Positions 28,378 through 36,191 of a stretch of 64,000 nt of DNA are shown here, in pieces. The translations under genes were made by a program, and so were the position numbers. Source of the stretch: Fictibacillus nanhaiensis (GTDB lineage: Bacteria; Bacillota; Bacilli; Bacillales; Fictibacillaceae); contig JAFHKR010000039.1 of NCBI GenBank assembly GCA_017052515.1, forward strand, positions 1,488,001 through 1,552,000, written 5' to 3'. Numbering within the stretch: the first letter of the stretch is position 1; every line of letters begins with the position of its first letter. The notes below the pieces were generated by a model. It saw nothing but the letters and a program-made list of their open reading frames with translations, did no database searches and was not told the DNA's origin.

Positions 28378-29226
28378 TTACCATCTCCACATATCTGATG
28401 TATTTACCTTATAACTATTTGAGATAGCAAAACCATCTAGATCAGGTAGAATGGTTTCTGTTCTTATATCAAATGATTCTATTAATATTTGCCTCATTAT
28501 CTTTTTCAATTTTGGCGAAATTGCGATGAATAAACTCTTGTCTTTCCCTGTAGGGATTTTCAAACTTCCAGTAGATTCTGAAGTAATTTCACTATACAGA
28601 AATACGGCGTGTTGTGCTGCAATTCTCGGAGATACTACAGGTGGTTCAATAACAAAAGGATGATTATAGTTTGTTATATTTCCAATAAAACTCGAATAAT
28701 CCTTTTTTATTTCTCCCCAAATTTTCCCTTCATTTCCACCTACAAATGATGAATGAATGCCAATCAAAAGTCCGGTTTTATCTGGATTAGAAGTAATACA
28801 AAACCACAAGGCAATTAAACAATTTTTCGAAAAATCTACAAGTCTAGTCGCTGCACCATGATGTTGCAATCTTGCAAGCAACTCAAAATCACTTAGCTTT
28901 TTACCTTCTAAAAAGTCTAATCCTCTGTGAGAAGCCCTTAAAAGCAGTGACTTTTCATAGTTTTTAATATCACTTTCTCTTATTTCGCTGTTTCCTGAAT
29001 TCTCTAATCTTCTATAGGCACCGCTATGGATTGGCCATCTTATATCTCCTTGTCCTCTCCAAAATTTCACATTGCATCCAACTTGGTTCATTTCAATTGT
29101 TATAAGTTCCATTAATTCATAAAAGTTTTCAGGTTCTCTAATCTTTCCAAATATTTCACTTTCAAAATACTTCATTTCATCCCCCATCCATTTCCTTTCG
29201 TCTAACCATGATTTAGATTGTGTCAT
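28378..29226 (-). CDS. FRG-domain protein
   Basis: A 282-residue protein with a full FRG domain. The name-giving motif is at residues 55-58 in VKFWRGQGDIRWP, followed by LLARLQHHGAATRLVDFS (residues 117-133), LIALWFC, and RIAAQHAVFLYS at 201-212. FRG domains have no settled biochemical function but recur in bacterial defence loci and in phage-related islands. The ATG at 29226 follows AAGGGGG. It sits 29 bp after the MrcB-HNH gene and 29 bp before the HEPN gene, so the three form one transcript. Confidence 0.88.
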   Translation of the reverse strand: MTQSKSWLDERKWMGDEMKYFESEIFGKIREPENFYELMELITIEMNQVGCNVKFWRGQGDIRWPIHSGAYRRLENSGNSEIRESDIKNYEKSLLLRASHRGLDFLEGKKLSDFELLARLQHHGAATRLVDFSKNCLIALWFCITSNPDKTGLLIGIHSSFVGGNEGKIWGEIKKDYSSFIGNITNYNHPFVIEPPVVSPRIAAQHAVFLYSEITSESTGSLKIPTGKDKSLFIAISPKLKKIMRQILIESFDIRTETILPDLDGFAISNSYKVNTSDMWRW

Positions 29227-29255
29227 AATTATACCCCCTTCTTAACTCTTCTCAT

Positions 29256-30332
29256 TTAATACATATTTTTCAATTCAAATAATGAGATGTTAAGTCCATA
29301 ATCATTTAAAATTTCACTTTTTAAGTAATAAAGTCTTTCAAGTAAATCATTAATATCTGCTTTTCTTGCATGATGAATTTGTCTATGACAATTTGGACAA
29401 AGTGAAACAATATTCCCAGGTACATCAAGACTCCATTTAAAATGCTTTTGTAAGTTTATTGGAATTAAATGATGTCCCTCTACAAAGTTTTCACCTGAGA
29501 TATTAGAAACGAATGTTTGATGAGTCGGATTAATTTCACAAACATACTTTGCATTTACTATAGCTTCTTTTGCGATTGCTGCATTCCTTTTCCACTTATT
29601 ACTACCATTTGAGGTTTGCATACTAGGTATCGAAATTGGTCTTCTTGGAGTACTTGATGGTGGACTCAGTAAAATATCCGTTTGAAATTGGGTATCTTCA
29701 AGTACTTCTTTATTTAAAAGGTAATCAATTATTTCATCCGTTGTTCTATTTCCCATCTGTATCTTTAGTTGTTTATAGATTTGAAGTAAGGAATGCAAAT
29801 CTGAAATTAACTCACTTTCGTTTGGAATATCATTTGCCGGATAGTATTTTCCGCAAATATGGGCTGTTTCATAGTTTTTGCTATTGGGAGTATTAGAAGC
29901 TAAATGAATATCTTCAGTTGGAAAATCCGCACTAGAATAATTAAGAGTTTCCCTAACCTTGTTTGCAATTTCCGTCATTTTCCCCCGTGGTTTGCGATTC
30001 TTATATTTGGTACTAATATAGGTAGTACCTTGATTAAGAGAAAGATACACTCCTTTAAGGTCTCTTCGAAATAGATAAACAATATAAAATCCTTTCATTG
30101 CTGATTCAGTAATTTCCCTATCAAAAATACTCACCCAAGGTGTTCCGGTCCATTTTCCTGCACCAACAGATGCCTCAACTTTATATTCATTTATGTTTAA
30201 TTGTAAGTCACTGGCTATTATCTCTGGTATTGATCTTGTAATATAGTTTGATAGATCATAACTTGTTGGCTTAAAAGAAAGTTTTGTTAGATCAGAATAA
30301 CCTTCTAATATATTTAAAATCCAATCTCTCAT
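29256..30332 (-). CDS. Type IV restriction-like endonuclease: MrcB N-terminal domain plus HNH
   Basis: A 358-residue protein. Residues 1-165 match the MrcB N-terminal (DUF3578) modified-DNA-binding domain: GAGKWTGTPWVSIFD, GFYIVYLFRRDLKGVYLSLNQG and a late HICGKYY segment. Residues 260-325 form an HNH nuclease: VCEINPTHQTF, EGHHLIPINLQ and NIVSLCPNCHRQIHH, with the catalytic His and the zinc cysteines. The layout suggests cleavage of modified foreign DNA. The start is set at ATG 30332, behind AAGGGG; a longer frame begins at 30374. It is the first gene of the MrcB-FRG-HEPN operon. Confidence 0.88.
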   Translation of the reverse strand: MRDWILNILEGYSDLTKLSFKPTSYDLSNYITRSIPEIIASDLQLNINEYKVEASVGAGKWTGTPWVSIFDREITESAMKGFYIVYLFRRDLKGVYLSLNQGTTYISTKYKNRKPRGKMTEIANKVRETLNYSSADFPTEDIHLASNTPNSKNYETAHICGKYYPANDIPNESELISDLHSLLQIYKQLKIQMGNRTTDEIIDYLLNKEVLEDTQFQTDILLSPPSSTPRRPISIPSMQTSNGSNKWKRNAAIAKEAIVNAKYVCEINPTHQTFVSNISGENFVEGHHLIPINLQKHFKWSLDVPGNIVSLCPNCHRQIHHARKADINDLLERLYYLKSEILNDYGLNISLFELKNMY

Positions 30333-30628
30333 TAAATTAATCCCCTTACTTAAAGGTATTTTTTTACAACCCATTTTGATTTTAGCACTACTTTCTTAAA
30401 ATGGTTGAATAATACAAAAAATGATACGAATTTTTTAGAAACTTCTTTTGTAGGGACCAGGTAGAATCACACAGCGATTATTCAATAGTTTAATTCAAAT
30501 TCATGTTTTTTCTTTAAGGCAACTCTGTTTTTAATCACCACAGATTATATACGGAATAGATCTACAAAACAGACCAATCCGGACCGAGATTTAAAAAATT
30601 ATTAAAAATTTTTGGCAGACCTCTTTTG

Positions 30629-30932
30629 CCGGGTCCTGTCCCCCCGGGTCCCCCGGGTCCCCCGTGTGCCGGGTATGGGTAGGCTGCTGATCTTTGCCTG
30701 TTTTGGGTGTGTTGGTGGGTGTGTTGGTGGTGCTGCTGCCTGGCGGCTGCTTGCTGCTTGGCCTTGCCTGGCTGCCTTGCCTGTGCCTGCTGCTTCGCCT
30801 GGCTGCTGCTTGGCCTTGTGCTTGGCCTTCGCCTGTGCTGCATGGCTGCGTGTGCTGCTGTGCCTGGCTGTGTGGCCTGGCCTGTGGCTGCTGCTGTGCT
30901 TGGTGCTGTGGGTGCTGTGCTATGGGGTGCTA
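30629..30932. other. GC-rich, strand-asymmetric block nearly devoid of A on the plus strand
   Basis: About 300 bp, strongly GC-rich inside an AT-rich element. From 30691 to 30921 the plus strand has a single A (30842). It is built of short words (GCC, TGC, TGG, CTT), preceded by three copies of CCCCCGGGT at 30640-30665. All frames on the minus strand are open only because a strand without T cannot encode a stop; no credible start, ribosome site or protein fold is seen. Flanks (30333-30628 and 30933-31147) are AT-rich and hold no gene. Nature unknown: structural DNA, an unusual RNA or an assembly artefact. Confidence 0.8.
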
Positions 30933-31147
30933 TATAAGTTTTATTGGTATTCAGGGATGAGGTTTAAGATAAAAGAAGTCTAAACTTTATAAGGCTAGAC
31001 AAATCCTTGGTTAATTTATAATCAAGCACGAGAAAAAAGGGATTTAACATAGAATTTAATCCATAACCACCGTTTTTTGGGGAATAAGAGGAAAATAATT
31101 CTTTTTGTCGAAATTTATCATTAGATTATTGTGAGGTGAATGAAGTT

Positions 31148-31894
31148 ATGGAAAAACAACAATATAGAACTAGGGTTTATTGTAGAAAATGTAAAAATGA
31201 AAATAAACATTATATCTTGGCAAAACATACAATCGGAGAGGAAGATTCTGAATGGAATTATTATTGGACAGAAGATTATATGATAGTTGAATGTATGGGG
31301 TGTGAAACGGTTACCTTCATAAAAGAATATGACGATCCATCTTTACACTTCTTTCACCCTGAGGAAGACGTACATATTGATATAGATGACATTACAATTT
31401 ATCCACCTAAACCATTAACTAATAAAGATAACCACTATGATATTATAGATTTCCAACATTTGCCTGAATTATTAAAGGAATTATATAGACAAGTAATAGC
31501 TAATTATCAAATGAAATATTATTTAATGGCTGCAGCTGGTCTAAGAATGATAATTGAAGGTATTTGCAATGATTTGTCTATAAAGGATGGTTATGTAACA
31601 GATGAAGAAACTGGAAAGGTATTATTAACAAAAGATAATAAACAAGTTAGAAGTGGAAACTTAAATGGTAGAATAAATGGTCTTGCTGAAAATGGAATAC
31701 TTGCTGAAAGACAAACAGTTATTTTACATATCATTAGAAAGTTGGGTAACCAAACAGTACATAAGTTAAATAATCCTAGCGGTAAGATAATAGTTGAAGG
31801 ATTAGAGATTGTTGAACATACTTTTAGAAACATTTATGAATTAAAGAAGTATGATACATTAAAGGATAAATATTTAAAAAACACAAAAAAATGA
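31148..31894 (+). CDS. DUF4145 domain protein with N-terminal zinc ribbon
   Basis: A 248-residue protein. The N-terminus has a zinc ribbon (CRKC at about residue 10 and CMGC at about 55). The C-terminal half is DUF4145: LPELLKELYRQVIANYQ, AAAGLRMIIEGICNDL, GRINGLAENGIL and the terminal RKLGNQTVHKL with the conserved R, GN and H. DUF4145 is HEPN-like and often sits beside or in restriction-modification and other defence genes. The start is ATG 31148, nine bases after GAGGTG; the upstream GTG at 31136 overlaps that site. It is divergent from the MrcB operon and convergent with the resolvase. Confidence 0.85.
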   Translation: MEKQQYRTRVYCRKCKNENKHYILAKHTIGEEDSEWNYYWTEDYMIVECMGCETVTFIKEYDDPSLHFFHPEEDVHIDIDDITIYPPKPLTNKDNHYDIIDFQHLPELLKELYRQVIANYQMKYYLMAAAGLRMIIEGICNDLSIKDGYVTDEETGKVLLTKDNKQVRSGNLNGRINGLAENGILAERQTVILHIIRKLGNQTVHKLNNPSGKIIVEGLEIVEHTFRNIYELKKYDTLKDKYLKNTKK

Positions 31895-31960
31895 TCATTA
31901 GAATGAAATTAAAAATCATTTGAGAATGATTTGTTAGAAATATGCTTAGCTGCCCTAAAT

Positions 31961-31996
31961 AAAAGGCTTACACTATAACTACTGTGTAGCCTTTTT
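31961..31996. terminator. Bidirectional terminator
   Basis: AAAAGGCTTACAC and GTGTAGCCTTTTT form a stem around TATAACTACT, between the convergent DUF4145 and resolvase genes; it overlaps the resolvase 3' end. Confidence 0.8.
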
Positions 31997-32533
31997 ATTT
32001 GCACGTATTAAAGTGCTTTTACTAATGCCAGTCATGTTTTCAACTTCTTTATAACTATTTGTTTCTAAAAGCTTTAAAGCATGATTTATTTGTTTTATAC
32101 TGAACTTTTTTGGCCGGCCCTCTTTAAAATCCTTTCGTAGTTTAGCTATAGCTTTACCTTCCTGAGTACGTTCTACAATCAAGTTTCTTTCCATTTCAGC
32201 CACAGCTAACAAAGTTGTTAAAAAGAACCTCCCCATAGTTGTGTCTTCTAAAAGTCCCACATTTAAAACGTGAACCCTAACACCTTTGGAAAATAGGTTT
32301 CTTACTATCTCAATTCCTTCTACAGTATTCCTAGCTAGTCTATCCAATTTAGTAACAACCAGCGTGTCACCTTCTTCTAATAGTGTTAAAACTACTTTAA
32401 GTTGTGGTCTATCAGATTTAGTACCTGTAAACTTTTCAGAGTAAATCTGGTCACAGTTTTCTTTTTGTAACGCTGATAATTGTACTTTTAATTCTTGTGA
32501 AACAGTGCTTACTCGTGCGTACCCGAATTTCAT
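31979..32533 (-). CDS. Serine recombinase, resolvase/invertase family
   Basis: A 184-residue small serine recombinase. The N-terminal catalytic domain has [13 protein letters not shown] with the nucleophilic Ser, [26 protein letters not shown] and the E-helix [15 protein letters not shown]. The C-terminus is a helix-turn-helix of resolvase type ([19 protein letters not shown]). The start is ATG at 32533 (GAGG nine bases upstream) rather than 32554. Its size fits a Tn3-type resolvase or invertase, not a large integrase, so it probably resolves or inverts DNA rather than integrating the island. Confidence 0.92.
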   Translation of the reverse strand: MKFGYARVSTVSQELKVQLSALQKENCDQIYSEKFTGTKSDRPQLKVVLTLLEEGDTLVVTKLDRLARNTVEGIEIVRNLFSKGVRVHVLNVGLLEDTTMGRFFLTTLLAVAEMERNLIVERTQEGKAIAKLRKDFKEGRPKKFSIKQINHALKLLETNSYKEVENMTGISKSTLIRANKKATQ

Positions 32534-32562
32534 ATGTATTAGCCTCAATTCCACTCATTATT

Positions 32563-32645
32563 TATGACTATAAGTTATGACACCTTCTCAAGTCTTGATT
32601 TTACAGTGTATTAAATTCGGTGTCAATACTATTGAGTTATGACAC
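32563..32645 (-). other. Candidate res site for the adjacent resolvase
   Basis: The 11-mer AGTTATGACAC occurs at 32573-32583 and again at 32635-32645. Each copy is part of an imperfect inverted repeat: 32621-32644 runs TGTCA...TGACA, and 32563-32583 has a similar dyad. Two such dyads about 60 bp apart immediately upstream of a resolvase gene is the standard arrangement of a res site. Bases 32646-32876 beyond it hold no gene. Confidence 0.55.
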
Positions 32646-32876
32646 TATTTTTGAATTTTTAAAAAGCAGATCCAGACTGCTGCTTGTCATTACATGACAT
32701 TTACAAGATGCAAAACCATGATTGAAGTAGGGAACAGATCCCCTAACAATTTATTAGGATGACAATTCTTCCGTAATTTTTGTATGTAACCTTATAGATT
32801 GTCTTTACTTTTTCAAGGAGTATAAACAAACACCGGCCCTATTACTGTATACTTTAGTACCCAACTAGAGAGTGGT

Positions 32877-33623
32877 TTATATGAATGGATTGTATTTTGT
32901 CAACCTTTTCTGAATGGATAAAAACAATCGCCTGACTTTTTCCGGGTGATTTATCCCCAACTCTTTACCCCATTCCCTATAGCTTCTGCTTGGATAGTCA
33001 TATATAAGATACAATAGCTTTCTTTCCTGTTCATTCAATTCAACAGCTGCAAGCATCTCGGCTACTGTTTGCTTATATAGAAGTTGTTTTTCAATTTCAA
33101 GATTATTATCCGGCCAAACACTCTCGAAATCCTCAGAGAGTGAAGCAGATTTATACCAATCACCATGTTTAATTGTATATAAGCAACTTTTAATAAAGTC
33201 AATCATGCGAGTTTTCCAATAAAGTTCTAAAGTTTCAACCAGGGTAAACTCCGTGTCATCTACCCATATTTCATAATAATCAATAGCGTCATAGGTTATC
33301 TTCCAAAGTTCAGCTTCAAAATCATGAAATGATAGTCTTACATATTTATATTTTTTTTCTAGCCAGTTTGCCTTTTTTTCAATAGTAAATTCTAAAGCAC
33401 TATATAACTTACTATGGTCATATTCATAGTACCCGTTTGGTAACTTTACAAGTTCTGAATTTCTGAATAAATCCTGTATTTTCCATATCCATTTTACTTT
33501 TGAAGACGAATATTTTCCATTTATTCTTTTCCTTATTTTAATCTGCAGTTCTTGATATGAATCTGCCTTTAAAATATTTGATCTGATAATTTCGCCGCCA
33601 ATTTTATACAGTCTTTTTTCCAT
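32877..33623 (-). CDS. Sigma-70-like / helix-turn-helix protein of unknown role
   Basis: A 248-residue protein. A central segment (FEAELWKITYDAIDYY ... RMIDFIKSCLYTIKHG) is reminiscent of sigma region 2, and the end (LNEQERKLLYLIYDYPSRSY, then REWGKELGINHPEKVRRLFL) resembles a region-4 helix-turn-helix as in phage or mobile-element sigma-like proteins. I cannot prove a sigma function. AAGGAG lies eight bases before ATG 33623. It is transcribed away from the four-gene operon at 34.5-36.0 kb and could control it. The gap 33624-33917 is AT-rich and probably holds divergent promoters; none is clear. Confidence 0.55.
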   Translation of the reverse strand: MEKRLYKIGGEIIRSNILKADSYQELQIKIRKRINGKYSSSKVKWIWKIQDLFRNSELVKLPNGYYEYDHSKLYSALEFTIEKKANWLEKKYKYVRLSFHDFEAELWKITYDAIDYYEIWVDDTEFTLVETLELYWKTRMIDFIKSCLYTIKHGDWYKSASLSEDFESVWPDNNLEIEKQLLYKQTVAEMLAAVELNEQERKLLYLIYDYPSRSYREWGKELGINHPEKVRRLFLSIQKRLTKYNPFI

Positions 33624-33917
33624 TGTATTCTCCTTCGTATTTATATGAAGGACAAATAGAATGTATATAGTGTTATACCTATAGGTGTTCCACCTACCCT
33701 ATACATGTTTATATTCGATATATATTTCAATTTGTCACTTCATTTGAGTAACGTTATAAAACTTTTTTTCAGACAAAAAATTGATGGCACTATGAATGTT
33801 GTAAGAATAAAAGGATATTGTCTGTTTTTCAAACCCCTTACGTTATTGACAGTGAGATGGTAACAGAAAAGCATTTGGAACTACTGCAACCTTCAAAAAA
33901 ATTATGAGGTGATTAAT

Positions 33918-34364
33918 TTGGTAACAACAAAGCTAAAAGGAATATCAGCATTGGAAAGGTCCTTCAATAAGCAAATGGCTAAGGAAATGGAGGAATTGTG
34001 AATTAAATATATTATTGAATTCAACGAAGAGGGTAATGAAAATTTTGTTATGTTTAGGCTTGTTTAAAGTGTTGGGTTTACTAAGGTATTTAGAGAAATT
34101 GTAGCTGGGAATGCAAAAGATGATTTCACTGTAATAAATGAAGCTAAGTCTATAGCATTATTCGATAACTTCTTGGAAATTATCAGAAACTACTCTTGGC
34201 CCAGTAGAGTTTGCCTTTTTGATTTGTTAAGTATTTTATATGGACCGAAACATGAAAGTCGCAAAACTAAAAGTGATAACCAATTTTTATGGAATAGATT
34301 TATCGATAAATATCCAAGAGATTTCCCTCTAATATTACAGTTTAATAACAAAAAAGAGTTCTAA
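33918..34364 (+). pseudogene. Broken gene with two in-frame stops
   Basis: From a TTG at 33918 (GAGGTG six bases upstream) a single frame runs to the stop at 34364, interrupted by TGA at 33999-34001 and TAA at 34065-34067. Between the stops the reading frame and codon use remain protein-like (for example KYIIEFNEEGNENFVMFRLV and FREIVAGNAKDDFTV), indicating recent decay rather than random sequence. Intact length would be about 148 residues. No family recognised. Only the last third (after 34173) would pass an ORF filter. Confidence 0.6.
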
Positions 34365-34516
34365 TAGAACTTTCACCTATCTAAGCGTAATAGGGATTGT
34401 AAAGGCGAGTTTAAACAAGTCTTTCAACAAGTTAAAGCCATACCTTAATTGTCTAATATAAAGCCTGAAAAAATCAGACTTATATTAAGCTTTTTAGGTA
34501 CCAAAGGAGATCATGG

Positions 34517-34792
34517 ATGAACAATTATAGTAAACACACCATTTTGGAACTTTTAGACCCAGTCACTATTAAGGCTGTTACAGCACTTTATCAGCTTCGT
34601 TTAAAACATATTGGCTACAGACTAAATTGCACACCCCAAGCCGTTAAATATAATCTCGACAATGATAGTTTTAAACAGTGGCAAAAAGAGAAAATTCTTG
34701 ATCTATTTATGGATCACGGCATAGAAGTGGCTGAATTAATACTAATAAACTCAATGGCCATTAAGAAAGGGAAAAATTATGAAATACATTGA
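34517..34792 (+). CDS. Small helix-turn-helix-like protein, first gene of a four-gene operon
   Basis: A 91-residue protein with a central segment (LRLKHIGYRLNCTPQAVKY) that looks like a helix-turn-helix: a short helix, a turn, then a recognition helix. AAAGGAGA stands six bases before ATG 34517; an overlapping ATG at 34513 meets a stop after five codons. The next gene starts 14 bases before this one ends, so they are coupled. Likely a regulator of the operon, but no family is recognised. Confidence 0.6.
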   Translation: MNNYSKHTILELLDPVTIKAVTALYQLRLKHIGYRLNCTPQAVKYNLDNDSFKQWQKEKILDLFMDHGIEVAELILINSMAIKKGKNYEIH

Positions 34793-35192
34793 AGCAATCC
34801 TGAAAGAATTGAAGGAATATGCTGCCGAATTTACGGGAGAGGTAATTAGTAAAGAGGAATTCAACTTAAAAATGGATCTGCTGATCAGAAAGATTGATCG
34901 TATTGAAATCAACTTTATTGATACTAAATTAGGTTTGCAGCCAAATATCTTTAATCAACTTCTATTCCAACGAAAATTCAAAGCGACTGAAGCTTTAAGA
35001 GATCTGCAGCAGCAGGATCGAAAACGAGTTTTCAATGCTAAAACAAGAAAGATTCTGGCAAATAAGCTATATTTTCTTTCCCTGTACCACACGCTAAAAC
35101 ACAATATCAGCAAATATCAATTCAGGGAAGGTAAATCGGATATAGATCTTAACATTCAAATACTTATAGAAGGAGATCAGGACCATGAATGA
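34779..35192 (+). CDS. Hypothetical protein, second gene of the operon
   Basis: A 137-residue, highly charged, helical protein (KYIEAILKELKEYAAEFTG start; LRDLQQQDRKRVFNAKTRK middle). No membrane segment, signal or recognised domain. Ribosome site AAAGGG precedes ATG 34779, which lies inside the previous gene; its own end overlaps the next start by eight bases. Confidence 0.6.
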   Translation: MKYIEAILKELKEYAAEFTGEVISKEEFNLKMDLLIRKIDRIEINFIDTKLGLQPNIFNQLLFQRKFKATEALRDLQQQDRKRVFNAKTRKILANKLYFLSLYHTLKHNISKYQFREGKSDIDLNIQILIEGDQDHE

Positions 35193-35412
35193 ACGACTAC
35201 AATACATTCGAGACTATTTTAAAAATCAAAGAATTAAGGTTGAAATAAAGGCTTTCTATTCAAAAAATCTTAAAGGACATACACGCATTTATCGTTTTAC
35301 GGGAACACGTGCAGGCATTAAATTTAAAGATGGTTTAGCGGAGATTGATCGCAACGATCTGCCGAAACTGGTAGAACTATACCCGGAACTAATCATACAT
35401 GAAAAGGAGTAA
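35185..35412 (+). CDS. Hypothetical protein, third gene of the operon
   Basis: A 75-residue protein, probably an alpha/beta fold (RLQYIRDYFKNQRIKVEIKA, then HTRIYRFTGTRAGIKFKDG). A strong AAGGAG lies nine bases before ATG 35185. It overlaps the previous gene and is followed after four bases by the next start. No family recognised. Confidence 0.6.
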   Translation: MNERLQYIRDYFKNQRIKVEIKAFYSKNLKGHTRIYRFTGTRAGIKFKDGLAEIDRNDLPKLVELYPELIIHEKE

Positions 35413-35416
35413 GATT

Positions 35417-36001
35417 ATGACTGTTAAAAAGAAAGTGGCTGCATTTATCGCCAAGTATAACGAAAAAACAAAATCTATAAATGACCAGATCCAGGAAACA
35501 TCCAAACGCCTTGAGGATCTATCATTAGAAATTCAATTCATTAAAGAAAAAGAGATCCCTGAAGCTGTTCAAAGACGAGTTTTCACAGGTGATCGTTCCC
35601 AGGAAGCAAAGATCAGGAAAACACTTGAAAAGCTGCAAGTTGAATATCAGGAGAAAAGTGAAGATTTAATCGTTATTCAAAACTTGCTTTTACTATATAA
35701 GCAGCAAGCAGCTGACGAGATCAGGCCTCTACAAAAGTTATTTTTTGAAGAAAACAACATGGTCTGCGATGAAGCTTATGAACGAATGGTGAAAGCTAGA
35801 AAAGTTTATACTTTAGCTGTTCTTAAAGAAACTGAGATCCTACACGATTATAGGGATATTAATCGACAAATCCAAGAGATAGAAGTCATTGCTGGCCGCC
35901 GTCAATATGCAGAAACAGTATTCCCAATTGATTCGTTAAAGTTAAAGGATTTATCTATAGATCTTGATGAAATAACAAGGATTGCTAAAAGGTTTAGGTA
36001 A
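35417..36001 (+). CDS. Coiled-coil hypothetical protein, last gene of the operon
   Basis: A 194-residue protein with long heptad-like helices (residues 15-45 and 65-100: KTRKTLEKLQ-type charged repeats; and DYRDINRQIQEIEVIAGRR near 150-170). ATG 35417 is seven bases behind AAGGAG; the longer frame from 35399 starts inside the previous gene with no ribosome site. The operon ends in a terminator 17 bp later. Function unknown; it may be a structural or DNA-condensing partner of the three small proteins. Confidence 0.6.
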   Translation: MTVKKKVAAFIAKYNEKTKSINDQIQETSKRLEDLSLEIQFIKEKEIPEAVQRRVFTGDRSQEAKIRKTLEKLQVEYQEKSEDLIVIQNLLLLYKQQAADEIRPLQKLFFEENNMVCDEAYERMVKARKVYTLAVLKETEILHDYRDINRQIQEIEVIAGRRQYAETVFPIDSLKLKDLSIDLDEITRIAKRFR

Positions 36002-36017
36002 TGTAAGGTGCTACACT

Positions 36018-36073
36018 AAAAAAGGCCCACCTAATTTGGCAAAACTTACGCCTCTTAGGATGGGACCTTTTTT
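36018..36073 (+). terminator. Terminator of the four-gene operon
   Basis: AAAAAAGGCCCACCTAA pairs imperfectly with TTAGGATGGGACCTTTTTT around a ~20-base loop. The 3' T run fits termination of the plus-strand operon. Confidence 0.6.
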
Positions 36074-36191
36074 AAAGTAACGTGTCTTTAAATAGCCAAA
36101 TAATTAAACCGACTACTACCTTTGAAACTACATCAGCCCAAAATCTTTTGCTGATAAAGTTTCGTTTAAAACGAGTGAAGAATGGTTTCAT
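36072..36191 (-). CDS. 39-residue membrane peptide, toxin-like
   Basis: Not in standard ORF sizes: ATG at 36191 with a strong GGAGGG seven bases upstream, stop at 36072-36074. The peptide has a basic N-terminus (KPFFTRFKRNFISKRF), then one hydrophobic stretch (ADVVSKVVVGLIIWLF) and a short KDTLL tail. Length, layout and location in a mobile element resemble type I toxin peptides, but also any small membrane peptide. No antisense RNA gene is demonstrable. It is convergent with the coiled-coil gene and shares its terminator region. Confidence 0.5.
   Translation of the reverse strand: MKPFFTRFKRNFISKRFWADVVSKVVVGLIIWLFKDTLL

Noticed and set aside
30562..30983. Open frames on both strands in the GC-rich block (93, 123, 88 and 76 codons)
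   Set aside because: One strand has almost no T and so cannot contain stop codons, which makes open frames trivial; products are low-complexity and lack ribosome sites.
31979..32533. Serine recombinase as the island's integrase
   Set aside because: It is a small resolvase-type enzyme far from either att repeat; the tyrosine recombinase next to attR fits better.
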